Positions 44,262 to 52,690 of a stretch of 64,000 nt of DNA are shown here, one piece after another. The stretch comes from Streptomyces bottropensis ATCC 25435 (GTDB lineage: Bacteria > Actinomycetota > Actinomycetes > Streptomycetales > Streptomycetaceae), in assembly GCF_000383595.1 (NCBI RefSeq), contig NZ_KB911581.1, positions 2,424,265 through 2,488,264 on the forward strand. Reading direction: 5' to 3'. How positions within the stretch are numbered: the stretch's first letter is position 1; each line of letters starts with the position of its first letter. The notes beneath the pieces were generated by a model. The model was not told the DNA's origin. It searched no databases and saw only the letters and a list, made by a program, of their open reading frames with translations. The translations under genes were made by a program, and so were the position numbers.

Positions 44262-45079
44262 AGTTCTCCTCGCATTCGCCTCAACAGGCCCACGGATTCC
44301 TGCGGGGAGAGGGCCTGTGAACGCAGTCTGGCATAGCGCAGGGAGAGCTTGGCCACCTCCTTCTTGTCGGCGATCAGGCGCCCGCTCTCCTGCCCCTCCG
44401 AGTAGGCGTACCGCTGTGTATCGGGGGTTTCGAGGAGGCGGATGGGGCCGGCCAGACAGGCGTGGTGCTCGGTGCGCGCGGGCATGATCTGGAGGGTCAC
44501 GTTGCGCAACTCGCTTGCCGCCAGCAGGCGATCGAGCAGAGCCCGGCACACGTCCGCGCCCCCGAGGCGGCGCATGACGACGGACTCTTCGACGATGAAG
44601 TCGAAGGTGGTTCTGGGTTTGTCGCGGAACAGCCTCTGGCGTTGCATGCGGGCCGCGACGAGCGCCTCCAACTCCTCGTCGGGAAGCGGTGGAACGTCCT
44701 CGTCGCACAACGCCCTCACATACGACTCCGGTTGCAGCAACCCCGGCACCAGACGGCACTCGTATGTGCACAGGCTGATCGCCTGGGCCTCCAGCTTCGC
44801 CCACCGCCGGAACCACGACGCCAACCCCGGCTGTCGCGAGACATGCCTCGCCGCCCGCACCAACGCCCCCGTGCTCCCCAGCACTTCGTCCGCCCGCTCC
44901 ACGAACACCTCGTCCGCCATCCGCCTCCCCAGCTCGATCGAGGCGACCGTGTGGACGCTGAACCGCACCAGCGGCGCGAACCGCTCCCTCGTGTACCCGT
45001 GATGCTCCCGCAGCGCCTGTACGAACGCCCCGAACGTCTTCAGACTGTCGGACGGGTCCGGCTCCCAGTCGACACTCAC
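44258..45079 (-). CDS. XRE-family regulator with DUF5753 domain
   Basis: 273 residues. The helix-turn-helix is at residues 10-60 (FGAFVQALREHHGYTRERFA, FSVHTVASIELGRR). The DUF5753 domain covers about 85-265 (LEAQAISLCTYECRLVPGLL, TFDFIVEESVVMRRLGG, LQIMPARTEHHACLAGPI). GTG 45079 is chosen for GGAGG nine bases upstream; a GTG at 45136 lacks a ribosome binding site. It is coupled to the DUF397 gene, a pairing expanded in streptomycetes and tied to development and antibiotic control. Confidence 0.87.
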   Translation of the reverse strand: MSVDWEPDPSDSLKTFGAFVQALREHHGYTRERFAPLVRFSVHTVASIELGRRMADEVFVERADEVLGSTGALVRAARHVSRQPGLASWFRRWAKLEAQAISLCTYECRLVPGLLQPESYVRALCDEDVPPLPDEELEALVAARMQRQRLFRDKPRTTFDFIVEESVVMRRLGGADVCRALLDRLLAASELRNVTLQIMPARTEHHACLAGPIRLLETPDTQRYAYSEGQESGRLIADKKEVAKLSLRYARLRSQALSPQESVGLLRRMRGEL

Positions 45080-45159
45080 GCGCGGCCACCTCCAGATGAG
45101 TTCGGACTCCCCCACGATCAACTCACCCAGCGTCACGAACGGTTACGCGTACTGTCCAT

Positions 45160-45200
45160 CGAACAGGGATGTACGGCGGTGGCCCGTACATCCCTGTTCG
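45160..45200. terminator. Long perfect inverted repeat after the PhoX-type gene
   Basis: Perfect 17-bp arms (45160-45176 and 45184-45200) enclose a 7-nt loop. It lies 20 bp after the stop of the phosphatase gene and 81 bp upstream of the XRE regulator. It is most likely the phosphatase terminator, though its position could also affect regulator transcription. Confidence 0.78.
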
Positions 45201-45219
45201 GTCACGCATCAGCTAACGG

Positions 45220-46593
45220 TCACGTACGACGCCACGGCCCCGTCACCGCGAAGGTCGTCCCCGGGGTGTAGCAGTTGACGTACATCGTCCGGCCGTCGGG
45301 GGAGAAGGTGACGCCGGCGAACTCGCCCCATTCGGGGTCGGTCGGGGTACCGATGTTCTGGGCGTTGCGGGCCATGGCATAGACCTCGCCGCGGCGGGTG
45401 ACGCCGTAGACGTGCTGGGCGCCGTTGCCGTCCTCGCAGACCATGAGGCCGCCCGAGGGGGCGAGGCAGATGTTGTCGGGGGACTCGCCGGGGAGCTGGA
45501 GGTCGGTGTCGGGGCCGAAGGCGATCACCAGCGTGAGGGTGCGGTGGTCGGGGTCGTAGCGCCAGATCTGGCCGTAGTGGTCGGCGGCCGAACCGTCCGC
45601 GCTGCGGGCGAAGGAAGAGACGAAGTACACGCAGCGGCCGCCCCAGTAGCAGCCTTCGAGTTTCTGCGCGTGGGTGATGCCCTTGGGGCCGAAGTCCTGG
45701 TGGCGGATGGCCGTCGTCGTGGCCAGGGGGTCGGGGACGTCGACCCACTCGATGCCGTCGAAGCGGGCTCCGGGCTCCTGGACGGGGGAGAGGTCGGGTA
45801 CGCCCGGGACCCGCATCGCCTGGAGGCGGCCACCCGCGCGGAGGGAACCGAGGCCGCCCTTGGGCTTGTCGGGAAGGAAGCGGTAGAAGAGGCCGAAGGG
45901 GCGCTCGAAGGCGTCCTCCGTCTCGTAGACGACACCGCGCTTCGGGTCGACGGCGATCGCCTCGTGCTGGAAGCGGCCCATCGCCGTCAGGGGCACGGCG
46001 CCCGAGCGGCGCGGGTCGGCCGCGTCCACCTCGAAGATGAAGCCGTGGTCCTTGGTGTAGCCGTTGGTGCCCGCTCTGTCCTCGGTCTCCTCGCAGGTCA
46101 GCCAGGTGCCCCAAGGGGTGGGTCCGCCGGCGCAGTTGACGGCTGTGCCGGCGATGGCGACGCCCTCCGCGAGGACCTTGCCGCGGGCGTCGAGTGTCAG
46201 GGACGTACAGCCGCCCTTGCCCATCGGGTCGTAGGTCAGGCCCTCGACCGTGGGGACCGGGATGCGGCCGGTGGCACGGTTCTCGTGGTTGCGGACGAGG
46301 TGGACCCGTCCGTGTCTGCCGGGGAAGGCGGACATGCCGTCGTGGTTGCTGGGGACCAGGCCCTCGCCGGAGCGCAGGGCGTCGCCCTCGCGGGAGAGGA
46401 CCTGATAGCGGAAACCTTTCGGCAGGTCGAGCAGACCGTTCGGGTCGGGGATCAGGGGGCCGTAGCCGGAGTGGCCGAGGTCGCTCTGCGCGGCGGCCGA
46501 GCCCGCGAAGAGTTCGCCGAGGGCTCCGGTGAACGCGATACCTGCGACGCCTGCGCCGGAACGGGCGAGGGCCTGGCGGCGGGTCACTGACAC
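45220..46593 (-). CDS. PhoX-type phosphatase (DUF839), Tat-exported
   Basis: 457 residues. A twin-arginine signal begins VSVTRRQALARSGAGVAGIA, with cleavage near residue 35 (GSAAAQSD). The DUF839 beta-propeller includes YDPMGKGGCTSLTLDARGKV, TWLTCEETEDRAG and LPGESPDNICLAPSGGLMVC, segments that carry the Ca/Fe-binding acidic residues in PhoX. It is predicted to be a secreted phosphomonoesterase for phosphate scavenging, or a close relative. GTG 46593 has GGAAGG seven bases upstream. Direct-repeat sequences resembling a PHO box lie at 46643-46664. Confidence 0.83.
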   Translation of the reverse strand: MSVTRRQALARSGAGVAGIAFTGALGELFAGSAAAQSDLGHSGYGPLIPDPNGLLDLPKGFRYQVLSREGDALRSGEGLVPSNHDGMSAFPGRHGRVHLVRNHENRATGRIPVPTVEGLTYDPMGKGGCTSLTLDARGKVLAEGVAIAGTAVNCAGGPTPWGTWLTCEETEDRAGTNGYTKDHGFIFEVDAADPRRSGAVPLTAMGRFQHEAIAVDPKRGVVYETEDAFERPFGLFYRFLPDKPKGGLGSLRAGGRLQAMRVPGVPDLSPVQEPGARFDGIEWVDVPDPLATTTAIRHQDFGPKGITHAQKLEGCYWGGRCVYFVSSFARSADGSAADHYGQIWRYDPDHRTLTLVIAFGPDTDLQLPGESPDNICLAPSGGLMVCEDGNGAQHVYGVTRRGEVYAMARNAQNIGTPTDPEWGEFAGVTFSPDGRTMYVNCYTPGTTFAVTGPWRRT

Positions 46594-46642
46594 GGGATTA
46601 CCTTCCTGTTGGCGGACAGGATGTGACCCGCCTGTGTGTATC

Positions 46643-46664
46643 ACGAGGTCACGGCCGCGTGAAC
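46643..46664 (-). promoter_or_regulatory. PHO-box-like direct repeat upstream of the PhoX-type gene
   Basis: On the minus strand GTTCACGCGGC is followed at once by CGTGACCTCGT, two 11-nt units. The first matches the PhoP repeat consensus GTTCACC at six of seven positions; the second matches less well. It lies 50-70 bp before the start, suitable for activation. Confidence 0.35.
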
Positions 46665-46701
46665 CACGCGCGTAGAAGGAAGCGGAGGAGTCGCCCCCGT
46701 G

Positions 46702-47538
46702 TCACTCGGTCGGAGGGGGAGCGGACGCGGGGGGCGGGGAGGGCGGCCGGGGCCGCCCCGGCGGGTCCGGCGGGGGGCCCGCCTGGGCGCGTTCCAGGAA
46801 GCGCAGGAGTTCCACCGGGAAGGGGAGGACGAGGGTGGAGTTCTTCTCCGCCGCGACCGCCACCACCGTCTGCAGCAGGCGCAGTTGCAGGGCGGCGGGC
46901 TGCTCGGACATCTGCTGGGCGGCTTCCGCGAGCTTCTTGGAGGCCTGCAGCTCCGCGTCGGCGTTGATGATGCGGGCCCGGCGTTCGCGGTCGGCCTCGG
47001 CCTGGCGGGCCATGGAGCGCTTCATGGTGTCGGGGAGGGAGACGTCCTTGATCTCCACGCGGTCGATGGTGACGCCCCACTCCACGGCGGGGCTGTCGAT
47101 CATCAGCTCCAGCCCCTGGTTGAGCTTCTCGCGATTGGAGAGCAGGTCGTCGAGGTCGCTCTTGCCGATGATCGAACGCAGGGAGGTCTGGGCCATCTGG
47201 GAGACGGCGAAGCGGTAGTCCTCGACCCGGACGACGGCGTTGGCCGCGTCCACGACCTGGAAGTAGACGACCGCGTCGACGCGTACGGTGACGTTGTCGC
47301 GGGTGATGCCCTCCTGCGCCGGGACGGGCATCGTCACGATCTGCATGTTGACCTTGCGGATGTGGTCGATGCCGGGGACGACCATGGTGAACCCGGGGCT
47401 TCTGGGGGCGCCCCGCAGCCGGCCGAGGCGGAAGACCACGCCTCGCTCGTACTGCTTGACGACCCGGGCCGCGGCGGCGACGTAGACGACCGCGGCGGAG
47501 CCGACCGCCGCGGCGGTGATGAGCAGCGTCTCGACCAT
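46702..47538 (-). CDS. SPFH/band-7 (slipin/stomatin-like) membrane protein
   Basis: 278 residues. An N-terminal membrane helix (LLITAAAVGSAAVVYVAAAA) is followed by the SPFH core: YERGVVFRLGRLRG, SPGFTMVVPGIDHIRKVNM, TVRVDAVVYFQVVDAANAVV and EWGVTIDRVEIKDVSLPD. A coiled-coil region AEADRERRARIINADAELQA and a Pro-rich tail end the protein. Slipins form oligomers at membrane microdomains and often associate with an NfeD protein; no nfeD gene is adjacent. The length is normal. Confidence 0.88.
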   Translation of the reverse strand: MVETLLITAAAVGSAAVVYVAAAARVVKQYERGVVFRLGRLRGAPRSPGFTMVVPGIDHIRKVNMQIVTMPVPAQEGITRDNVTVRVDAVVYFQVVDAANAVVRVEDYRFAVSQMAQTSLRSIIGKSDLDDLLSNREKLNQGLELMIDSPAVEWGVTIDRVEIKDVSLPDTMKRSMARQAEADRERRARIINADAELQASKKLAEAAQQMSEQPAALQLRLLQTVVAVAAEKNSTLVLPFPVELLRFLERAQAGPPPDPPGRPRPPSPPPASAPPPTE

Positions 47539-47706
47539 GACGACCCCCTTGAGTCGTCCGCTATCGGTGCGAGTACCACGATATGCCGGAGTCGGGGGGC
47601 GGGGCGACTGTCGGCCGGGGGTGGGTTTCGCTCACCGGCGCCTGCCTGCCGGGCGGGCGGGCGGGATGGGGCGCCGGGGAGGGGGCGGACGGGCGGACGG
47701 AGCGGA

Positions 47707-47737
47707 CCGGTGCCCCGGCGGTAGGCCGGGGCACCGG
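47707..47737 (-). terminator. Terminator of the SulP-carbonic anhydrase operon
   Basis: Perfect 13-bp arms CCGGTGCCCCGGC (47707-47719) and GCCGGGGCACCGG (47725-47737) around GGTAG, 14 bp after the transporter stop. Confidence 0.83.
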
Positions 47738-47751
47738 GCGCCGGGGCCGGG

Positions 47752-49326
47752 TCAGGAGGTGCCCGAGGTCGCCTTCTCCAGTTCCGGCACCGTCATGCGG
47801 ACCGGTTCCGTGCCCGTCGCGCTGTGGCGGGAGGCCCAGTTCTCCAGGGCCGTGCGGCAGGCGTGATCGAGGTGGTGCAGGCCGGTGAGGTGGAGCTCCA
47901 CCGGGCGGTCCTGGGGGAGGGACTCCAGGTTGTCGAGGATCTTCGGCAGGCGCAGGAAGGTCGCGTTGCCGGAGAGGTGGGCCTGGACGGGCCCGGCGCC
48001 CTTGTCGACGACCTCCAGCCTGATGTGCGAGGCCTCCCAGGCGGTCTTGGCCACGGAGAGGGCCAGACCGATCAGCACGCCCTCGAACATGTTGATCGCG
48101 ACGATCGCCACCGCCGTGGCGACCAGGATCAGCGCCTCGCCCCGGTGGGTGCGCCACAGGGAGGCGACCTCACGGAACGGGATCAGCTTGAAGCCCGCGT
48201 GGACGAGGATGCCGGCCAGGGCGGGCAGCGGGATCAGGGCGAGGGCGCCCGGCAGCAGGGCCGCGAAGAGCAGCAGCCAGACGCCGTGCAGGACGCGGGA
48301 CGCCTTCGTCCGCGCGCCGGCCTGGAGGTTGGCGGAGCTGCGCACGATCACGGCCGTCATGGGCAGCGCGCCCAGCAGCCCGCACACGGTGTTGCCCGCG
48401 CCCTGGGCCATCAGCTCCTTGTCGTAGGCGGTGCGCGGACCGTCGTGCATCCGGTCCACGGCCGCCGCGCTGAACAGACTCTCGGCGGAGGCGATGAGGG
48501 TGAAGGCGAGGATCGTGCCGAGGATCGCCACGTCCGCCAGCCGGCCGAAGGCGTCGAGGCCGGGGGGCTGGATGGCGTCCAGCAGCCCCTTCACCTCGAC
48601 GTGTGCCACCGGCAGGCTGAAGACGAGGCCGGCGAGCGTGGCCAGCAGGACCGCGACGAGGGCGCCGGGGACCAGCTGGGCCTTCTTCGGCAGGCGCTTC
48701 CACAGCACCATCACAGCGACGGTGCCCGCGCCGATCGCCAGCGAGGCGAGCGCGGCGGTGGAGCCGAGGGCGTCGGCGGCGGCGCCGGGCAGGCCCGTGA
48801 TCTTGTCGATGCCGGAGGCGGGGGCCTTCAGACCGGCCGCCGCGTAGAGCTGGCCCGCGATGATCACGAGGCCGATGCCGGCGAGCATGCCCTCGACGAC
48901 GGAGACGGATATCGCGCGGAACCAGCGGCCCAGCTTCAGCGCGCCCATGGCGAGCTGGAGCAGACCGGCGGCGAGCACGATCACCCCGAGGGCGGGCAGC
49001 CCGAACTGGCGTACGGCCTCGAAGACCAGCACGGTCAGACCGGCCGCCGGGCCGGAGACCTGGAGGCTGCTGCCGGGCATCAGACCGGCGACGAGACCGC
49101 CCACGATGCCGGTGACCAGGCCGAGTTCGGCCGGGACACCGGAGGCGACGGCGACGCCCACGCACAGCGGGAGGGCGACCAGGAACACGACGAGCGAGGC
49201 GCCGAAGTCCTGCCGCAGATGGGGGAACCTGGATATGAGGGGGGACGCGGACGAGGCGGGGGGCATGGAGGTCCTGGAACTCTCGGAGGGCTGTTCGGTC
49301 GTCTCGGACACCTGGCCGTCGCTCAC
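47752..49326 (-). CDS. SulP-family anion transporter, probable bicarbonate transporter
   Basis: 524 residues. About 10-12 membrane segments start at FGASLVVFLVALPLCVGVAV (residue 41), with GLVAGLMPGSSLQVSGPAAG near residue 75. A C-terminal STAS-like domain begins around residue 430 (FLRLPKILDNLESLPQDRPV). GTG 49326 overlaps the carbonic anhydrase stop in a GTGA. Coupling to a carbonic anhydrase points to bicarbonate, not sulfate, as the likely cargo, as in BicA-like SulP members; this is inferred from context. Confidence 0.86.
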   Translation of the reverse strand: MSDGQVSETTEQPSESSRTSMPPASSASPLISRFPHLRQDFGASLVVFLVALPLCVGVAVASGVPAELGLVTGIVGGLVAGLMPGSSLQVSGPAAGLTVLVFEAVRQFGLPALGVIVLAAGLLQLAMGALKLGRWFRAISVSVVEGMLAGIGLVIIAGQLYAAAGLKAPASGIDKITGLPGAAADALGSTAALASLAIGAGTVAVMVLWKRLPKKAQLVPGALVAVLLATLAGLVFSLPVAHVEVKGLLDAIQPPGLDAFGRLADVAILGTILAFTLIASAESLFSAAAVDRMHDGPRTAYDKELMAQGAGNTVCGLLGALPMTAVIVRSSANLQAGARTKASRVLHGVWLLLFAALLPGALALIPLPALAGILVHAGFKLIPFREVASLWRTHRGEALILVATAVAIVAINMFEGVLIGLALSVAKTAWEASHIRLEVVDKGAGPVQAHLSGNATFLRLPKILDNLESLPQDRPVELHLTGLHHLDHACRTALENWASRHSATGTEPVRMTVPELEKATSGTS

Positions 49327-49901
49327 AGGGTCTCGAACCGGTCGGTGTCCGCGCGGTGTTCGCGCACCGCACCGGTGTGGACCTCGTAGTACCAGCCGCG
49401 CAGCCGCAGCCGGCCGTCCGCGAGGCGCTTCTCCACGCAGGGGTAGGAGCGCAGACGCAGGAGCTGGCTGAGGACGTGGTTCTGCACTCCGTCGGCGACG
49501 GTCGGGTCCTCGACGGCCCCCTCGGGGCGCGGGCTGGCGTGGGCCAGCCAGTCGCGCACGGCCGGTACGGCGTCCAGGTCGTCGCCGCGCACCAGGGCGC
49601 CGACGGCGCCGCAGTGCGAGTGTCCGCAGACCACGATGTCGGTGACGCCGAGGACCTCCACGGCGTACTCGATGGTGGCCGTCTCACCGGTGGGGCGGTC
49701 GGGGGCGTACGGGGGGACGATGTTGCCGGCGGTGCGCAGCTCGAAGAGCTCGCCGGGGCGGGCGCCCGTGATCAGGGCCGGGACGACCCGCGAGTCGGAG
49801 CAGGTGATGAACAGGACCTCGGGGGACTGGCCTTCGGCCAGCCTGGCGAACTCCTCAGGGCGCTGTCCGAAGGTACGGGCGTTGTCGATGAGGGGCTGCA
49901 T
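49323..49901 (-). CDS. Beta-class carbonic anhydrase
   Basis: 192 residues. The zinc ligands Cys34 (ITCSDSRVVP), His94 and Cys97 (CGHSHCGAV) and the Asp36-Arg38 dyad are all present. It interconverts CO2 and bicarbonate in the cytoplasm. ATG 49901 (MQPLIDNARTF) is preceded by GGAGGAG at a somewhat long spacing; an upstream in-frame start would add a basic tail with no ribosome binding site. First gene of a two-gene operon with the SulP transporter. Confidence 0.92.
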   Translation of the reverse strand: MQPLIDNARTFGQRPEEFARLAEGQSPEVLFITCSDSRVVPALITGARPGELFELRTAGNIVPPYAPDRPTGETATIEYAVEVLGVTDIVVCGHSHCGAVGALVRGDDLDAVPAVRDWLAHASPRPEGAVEDPTVADGVQNHVLSQLLRLRSYPCVEKRLADGRLRLRGWYYEVHTGAVREHRADTDRFETL

Positions 49902-49981
49902 GATGTGGTGACTCCTCCTGGCGCGCCTCGGCGGCGCGTCGGGCTTGCACGGCAAGGTGTGGGGGGACGGGCCGACGTGGC

Positions 49982-50380
49982 TCAGCAGCGGAAGACCTGG
50001 AGGGCGGCCGGGGTGTGGGCCGCGCGGGATCTCGCCGCCCGGTGGTGCCGGGGCGAGGGCTGTTCGGGCCGGCTCGCGGCTACCGGGTCCTCCTCCCGCG
50101 ACGGACGCGCGGGGGGCCCTGGGACGGTGTGCGGTGCCGCGCGATGCCGGTCGCGGGTGCGGAGCGGACCGGTCGGGTCCTGGGCGGGTGCGCAGCTGCG
50201 GTGGGTGGCCGCCTTGTCGCGCACCGGCTTCGCGGTGGGGGTGTTTCCGGGCTCGGCTTTGGCCTTGGTGTGACCAGGTGTGTGCGCGGCTGCGAAGGAA
50301 GCCGCGGGAGCGAAGAACGTGAGGGTGAGCAGGACGGCGGCTAGGGCCGAAAGGACGGTCCGGGTCGTCGTACCACGCAA
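49982..50380 (-). CDS. Small secreted His/Arg/Pro-rich protein (TTG start)
   Basis: 132 residues from TTG 50380, which follows GGAGGAGG by about eight bases. Residues 1-35 form a signal peptide (TRTVLSALAAVLLTLTFFAP, then AASFAAAHTPGH). The mature part is rich in His, Arg and Pro and has only two Cys, one of them the last residue (ALQVFRC). I do not recognise it. Its promoter region carries three tandem 11-bp repeats (50440-50472). Confidence 0.6.
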   Translation of the reverse strand: MRGTTTRTVLSALAAVLLTLTFFAPAASFAAAHTPGHTKAKAEPGNTPTAKPVRDKAATHRSCAPAQDPTGPLRTRDRHRAAPHTVPGPPARPSREEDPVAASRPEQPSPRHHRAARSRAAHTPAALQVFRC

Positions 50381-50439
50381 TAGAGGCCTCCTCCCTGGCA
50401 GTTCTCGGTGTCTCCCACGCGTCGGCAGTTGCCTGACTT

Positions 50440-50472
50440 GGTCAACCATTGGTCAACCGCTGGTCAAGAAAC
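50440..50472 (-). promoter_or_regulatory. Three tandem 11-bp repeats (GGTCAA core)
   Basis: GGTCAACCATT (50440), GGTCAACCGCT (50451) and GGTCAAGAAAC (50462) are exactly 11 bp apart, one helical turn, 60-92 bp upstream of the small secreted gene. This layout is typical of OmpR-type regulators such as PhoP and of SARP activators. The regulator is unknown. Confidence 0.6.
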
Positions 50473-50474
50473 AC

Positions 50475-50506
50475 GTTAACCCTGCGAAGTTGTTTGCAGG
50501 GTTAAC
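50475..50506. repeat. 11-bp inverted repeat GTTAACCCTGC/GCAGGGTTAAC
   Basis: Perfect arms at 50475-50485 and 50496-50506 around 10 nt. Unusually AT-rich for this genome. It is adjacent to the tandem repeats and about 110 bp downstream of zapE, so it may be the zapE terminator or part of a composite operator. Confidence 0.6.
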
Positions 50507-50615
50507 TTAACGTTGCGAGCTGAAGAGAGCCTGAAAAGCGAGGGCGGGTTGGCCGAAATCGACCCTTGACCTGGGGGAGTTCGTCAGGGGCGGTTCGTGA
50601 TCGGCGCCGGTGGGG

Positions 50616-51722
50616 TCAGTGCTCCACGAGTCGCCCGGCGTCCCGCGCGAGGGCGGTGAGGCGGGATATGGCGCGGAAGTACTTCTTGCGGTAGCCGCCG
50701 TTCAGCATCTCCTCGCTGAACAGCCGGTCGAAGGGCATCCCCGAGGCGAGCACGGGCACCTCGCGGTCGTACAGCCGGTCGGCGAGCACCACGAGGCGCA
50801 GGGCCGTGGACTGGTCCGGGATCGGCTGGACGTCGGTCAGGCACACCGCTTTCAGGCCGTCCGTGAGGGCGCCGTACCGGCTGGGGTGGACGCGCGCGAG
50901 GTGGCCCAGCAGATGCGGGAAGTCGTCGAGCGAGGCGCCCTCGGTGGCGTACGCCGCCTTGGTGACCTCCTCGTCGGAGTACGGCGCCGGGGCCTCGGGC
51001 AGGCCGCGGTGGCGGTAGTCCTCGCCGTCGATGCGCAGGGAGCGGAAGTGGGCCGACAGTCCCTGGATCTCGCGCAGGAAGTCGACCGACGCGAACCGGC
51101 CCTCACCGAGCTTGCCCGGCAGTGTGTTCGAGGTGGCGGCCAGGGCCACGCCCGCGTCGACCAGCTTGCCGAGCAGGGTCGACACGAGGACGGTGTCGCC
51201 CGGGTCGTCCAGCTCGAACTCGTCGATGCACAGCAGGCGGTGCCCGGAGAGCGTCTGGACCGTCTTCTGGAAACCGAGGGCGCCGACCAGGTTCGTCAGC
51301 TCCACGAAGGTGCCGAAGGCCTTGAGGGAGGGCTCGGCCGGGGTGGCGTGCCAGAGGGAGGCGAGGAGGTGGGTCTTGCCGACGCCGTAGCCGCCGTCCA
51401 GGTAGACGCCGCGGGGGCCCGCCGGGACCTTGGGGGCCTTCGCCCTGCCGAGGCCGAGGAAGCCGCGCCTGCCCGCGCCGGTCGCGTGGGCCCCGCCGAG
51501 GCCCGCCGCGAAGCCGCTCAGGACGCGGACGGCCTCGGTCTGGCTGGGCTGGTTCGGGTTCGGGAGGTAGGTGTCGAAGCGCACCGAGTCGAAGCGCGGT
51601 GGCGGCACCATCTCGGCGACGAGCCGGTCCGCGGGGACGTGGGGCTCGCGAGTGCACAGGGACGAGGGGGCCGCTTCGGGTATCGGGCCGATTCCGGACA
51701 CGGTGGCTGAGGACGACGACAC
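50616..51722 (-). CDS. zapE: Cell-division ATPase ZapE (AFG1-like)
   Basis: 368 residues. The AFG1/ZapE P-loop is GVYLDGGYGVGKTHLLASLW near residue 105; HRLLCIDEFELDDPGDTVLV is the Walker B and ALAATSNTLPGKLGEGRFAS a sensor region. It is a cytoplasmic ATPase linked to division under stress or to membrane-protein quality control. GTG 51722 has no ribosome binding site, but a TAGACT -10-like hexamer lies shortly upstream, as in leaderless actinobacterial genes. It is divergent from the reductase gene with only 37 bp between starts. Confidence 0.87.
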   Translation of the reverse strand: MSSSSATVSGIGPIPEAAPSSLCTREPHVPADRLVAEMVPPPRFDSVRFDTYLPNPNQPSQTEAVRVLSGFAAGLGGAHATGAGRRGFLGLGRAKAPKVPAGPRGVYLDGGYGVGKTHLLASLWHATPAEPSLKAFGTFVELTNLVGALGFQKTVQTLSGHRLLCIDEFELDDPGDTVLVSTLLGKLVDAGVALAATSNTLPGKLGEGRFASVDFLREIQGLSAHFRSLRIDGEDYRHRGLPEAPAPYSDEEVTKAAYATEGASLDDFPHLLGHLARVHPSRYGALTDGLKAVCLTDVQPIPDQSTALRLVVLADRLYDREVPVLASGMPFDRLFSEEMLNGGYRKKYFRAISRLTALARDAGRLVEH

Positions 51723-51759
51723 GGTTACCGAGTCTAAGGGTCGTGCCACACTGCACGAC

Positions 51760-52590
51760 ATGCGACGCCTGTTCCCTGTGACCGAAGAGACAGCGGCCCC
51801 GACGCGCGAAGTGGCCCGTGGTGCGCATGCGCCTGAGGTGCGGGCACCGGACATCGTCGACCGGGAGTGGAGTCTCGGTGAGCTGGCCGCCGCGTACGCC
51901 TATCCCGAGTCGGCGTCCGGGGGGAGCGAGCCGTGGATGCGGGTCAACATGGTGTCCACGCTCGACGGCGCCGCCCAGCACGGCGGACGCTCGCAGCCGA
52001 TCTCCGGCGACGCCGACATGCGGATCTTCGGCACGCTGCGGGGGCTCGCGGACGTGGTGGTCGTCGGCGCGGAGACGGTACGCCAGGAGGGGTACCGTCC
52101 GGCGCGCGCGCGCGAGGCGTTCGCCGAGGCGCGCAGGGCGGCCGGACAGACGCCCGCGCCGGCCGTCGCCGTGGTGAGCGCGAGCCTGGACCTGGACTTC
52201 TCGCTGCCGCTGTTCAGCTCGCCCTCGGTCCCCACCCTCCTGCTGACCGGTGCCGCCGCCGCTCCCGACCGGGTCGCCGCCGCCGAGAAGGCGGGCGTCC
52301 GGGTCGTGGTCGCCGGGGACGGCACGGGCGTCGATCCCGCGCGGGCCGTACGGGCCCTCGCCGATCTGGGGCTGACCCGGCTGCTCGGCGAGGGCGGGCC
52401 CCGGCTGCTGGGCCAGCTGATCGCCTCCGACGTACTCGACGAACTGTGTCTGACCGTGTCGCCGACGCTCACGGCCGGGGACGCCCAGCGGATCGCCGGC
52501 GGCCCCTCCGTGACGGTGCCCAGGCGCTTCGCGCTGGCCTCGCTGCTGGAGGAGGCCGGGTTCCTGTTCGGTCGTTACCGTCGCACGTGA
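51760..52590 (+). CDS. Pyrimidine reductase family protein (RibD C-terminal domain)
   Basis: 276 residues with a RibD-C/dihydrofolate-reductase-like fold: WMRVNMVSTLDGAAQHGGRS near residue 61, LRGLADVVVVGAETVRQEGY, and LTRLLGEGGPRLLGQLIASD near residue 205. These bind NADPH in the riboflavin-pathway reductase. The deaminase domain of full RibD is absent, so it may be a stand-alone reductase of a flavin or deazaflavin-related pathway. The ATG 51760 has no ribosome binding site, suggesting a leaderless transcript. Confidence 0.82.
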   Translation: MRRLFPVTEETAAPTREVARGAHAPEVRAPDIVDREWSLGELAAAYAYPESASGGSEPWMRVNMVSTLDGAAQHGGRSQPISGDADMRIFGTLRGLADVVVVGAETVRQEGYRPARAREAFAEARRAAGQTPAPAVAVVSASLDLDFSLPLFSSPSVPTLLLTGAAAAPDRVAAAEKAGVRVVVAGDGTGVDPARAVRALADLGLTRLLGEGGPRLLGQLIASDVLDELCLTVSPTLTAGDAQRIAGGPSVTVPRRFALASLLEEAGFLFGRYRRT

Positions 52591-52690
52591 AAGCGGTCGG
52601 AACCTACCGTTCCGTTCAGCTTTCGCCGGGCACACTAGAACCCTGAGGAGTGAGGGCCCGCGGGGCCCTCCGATGAGAAGGGCGCCTGTG

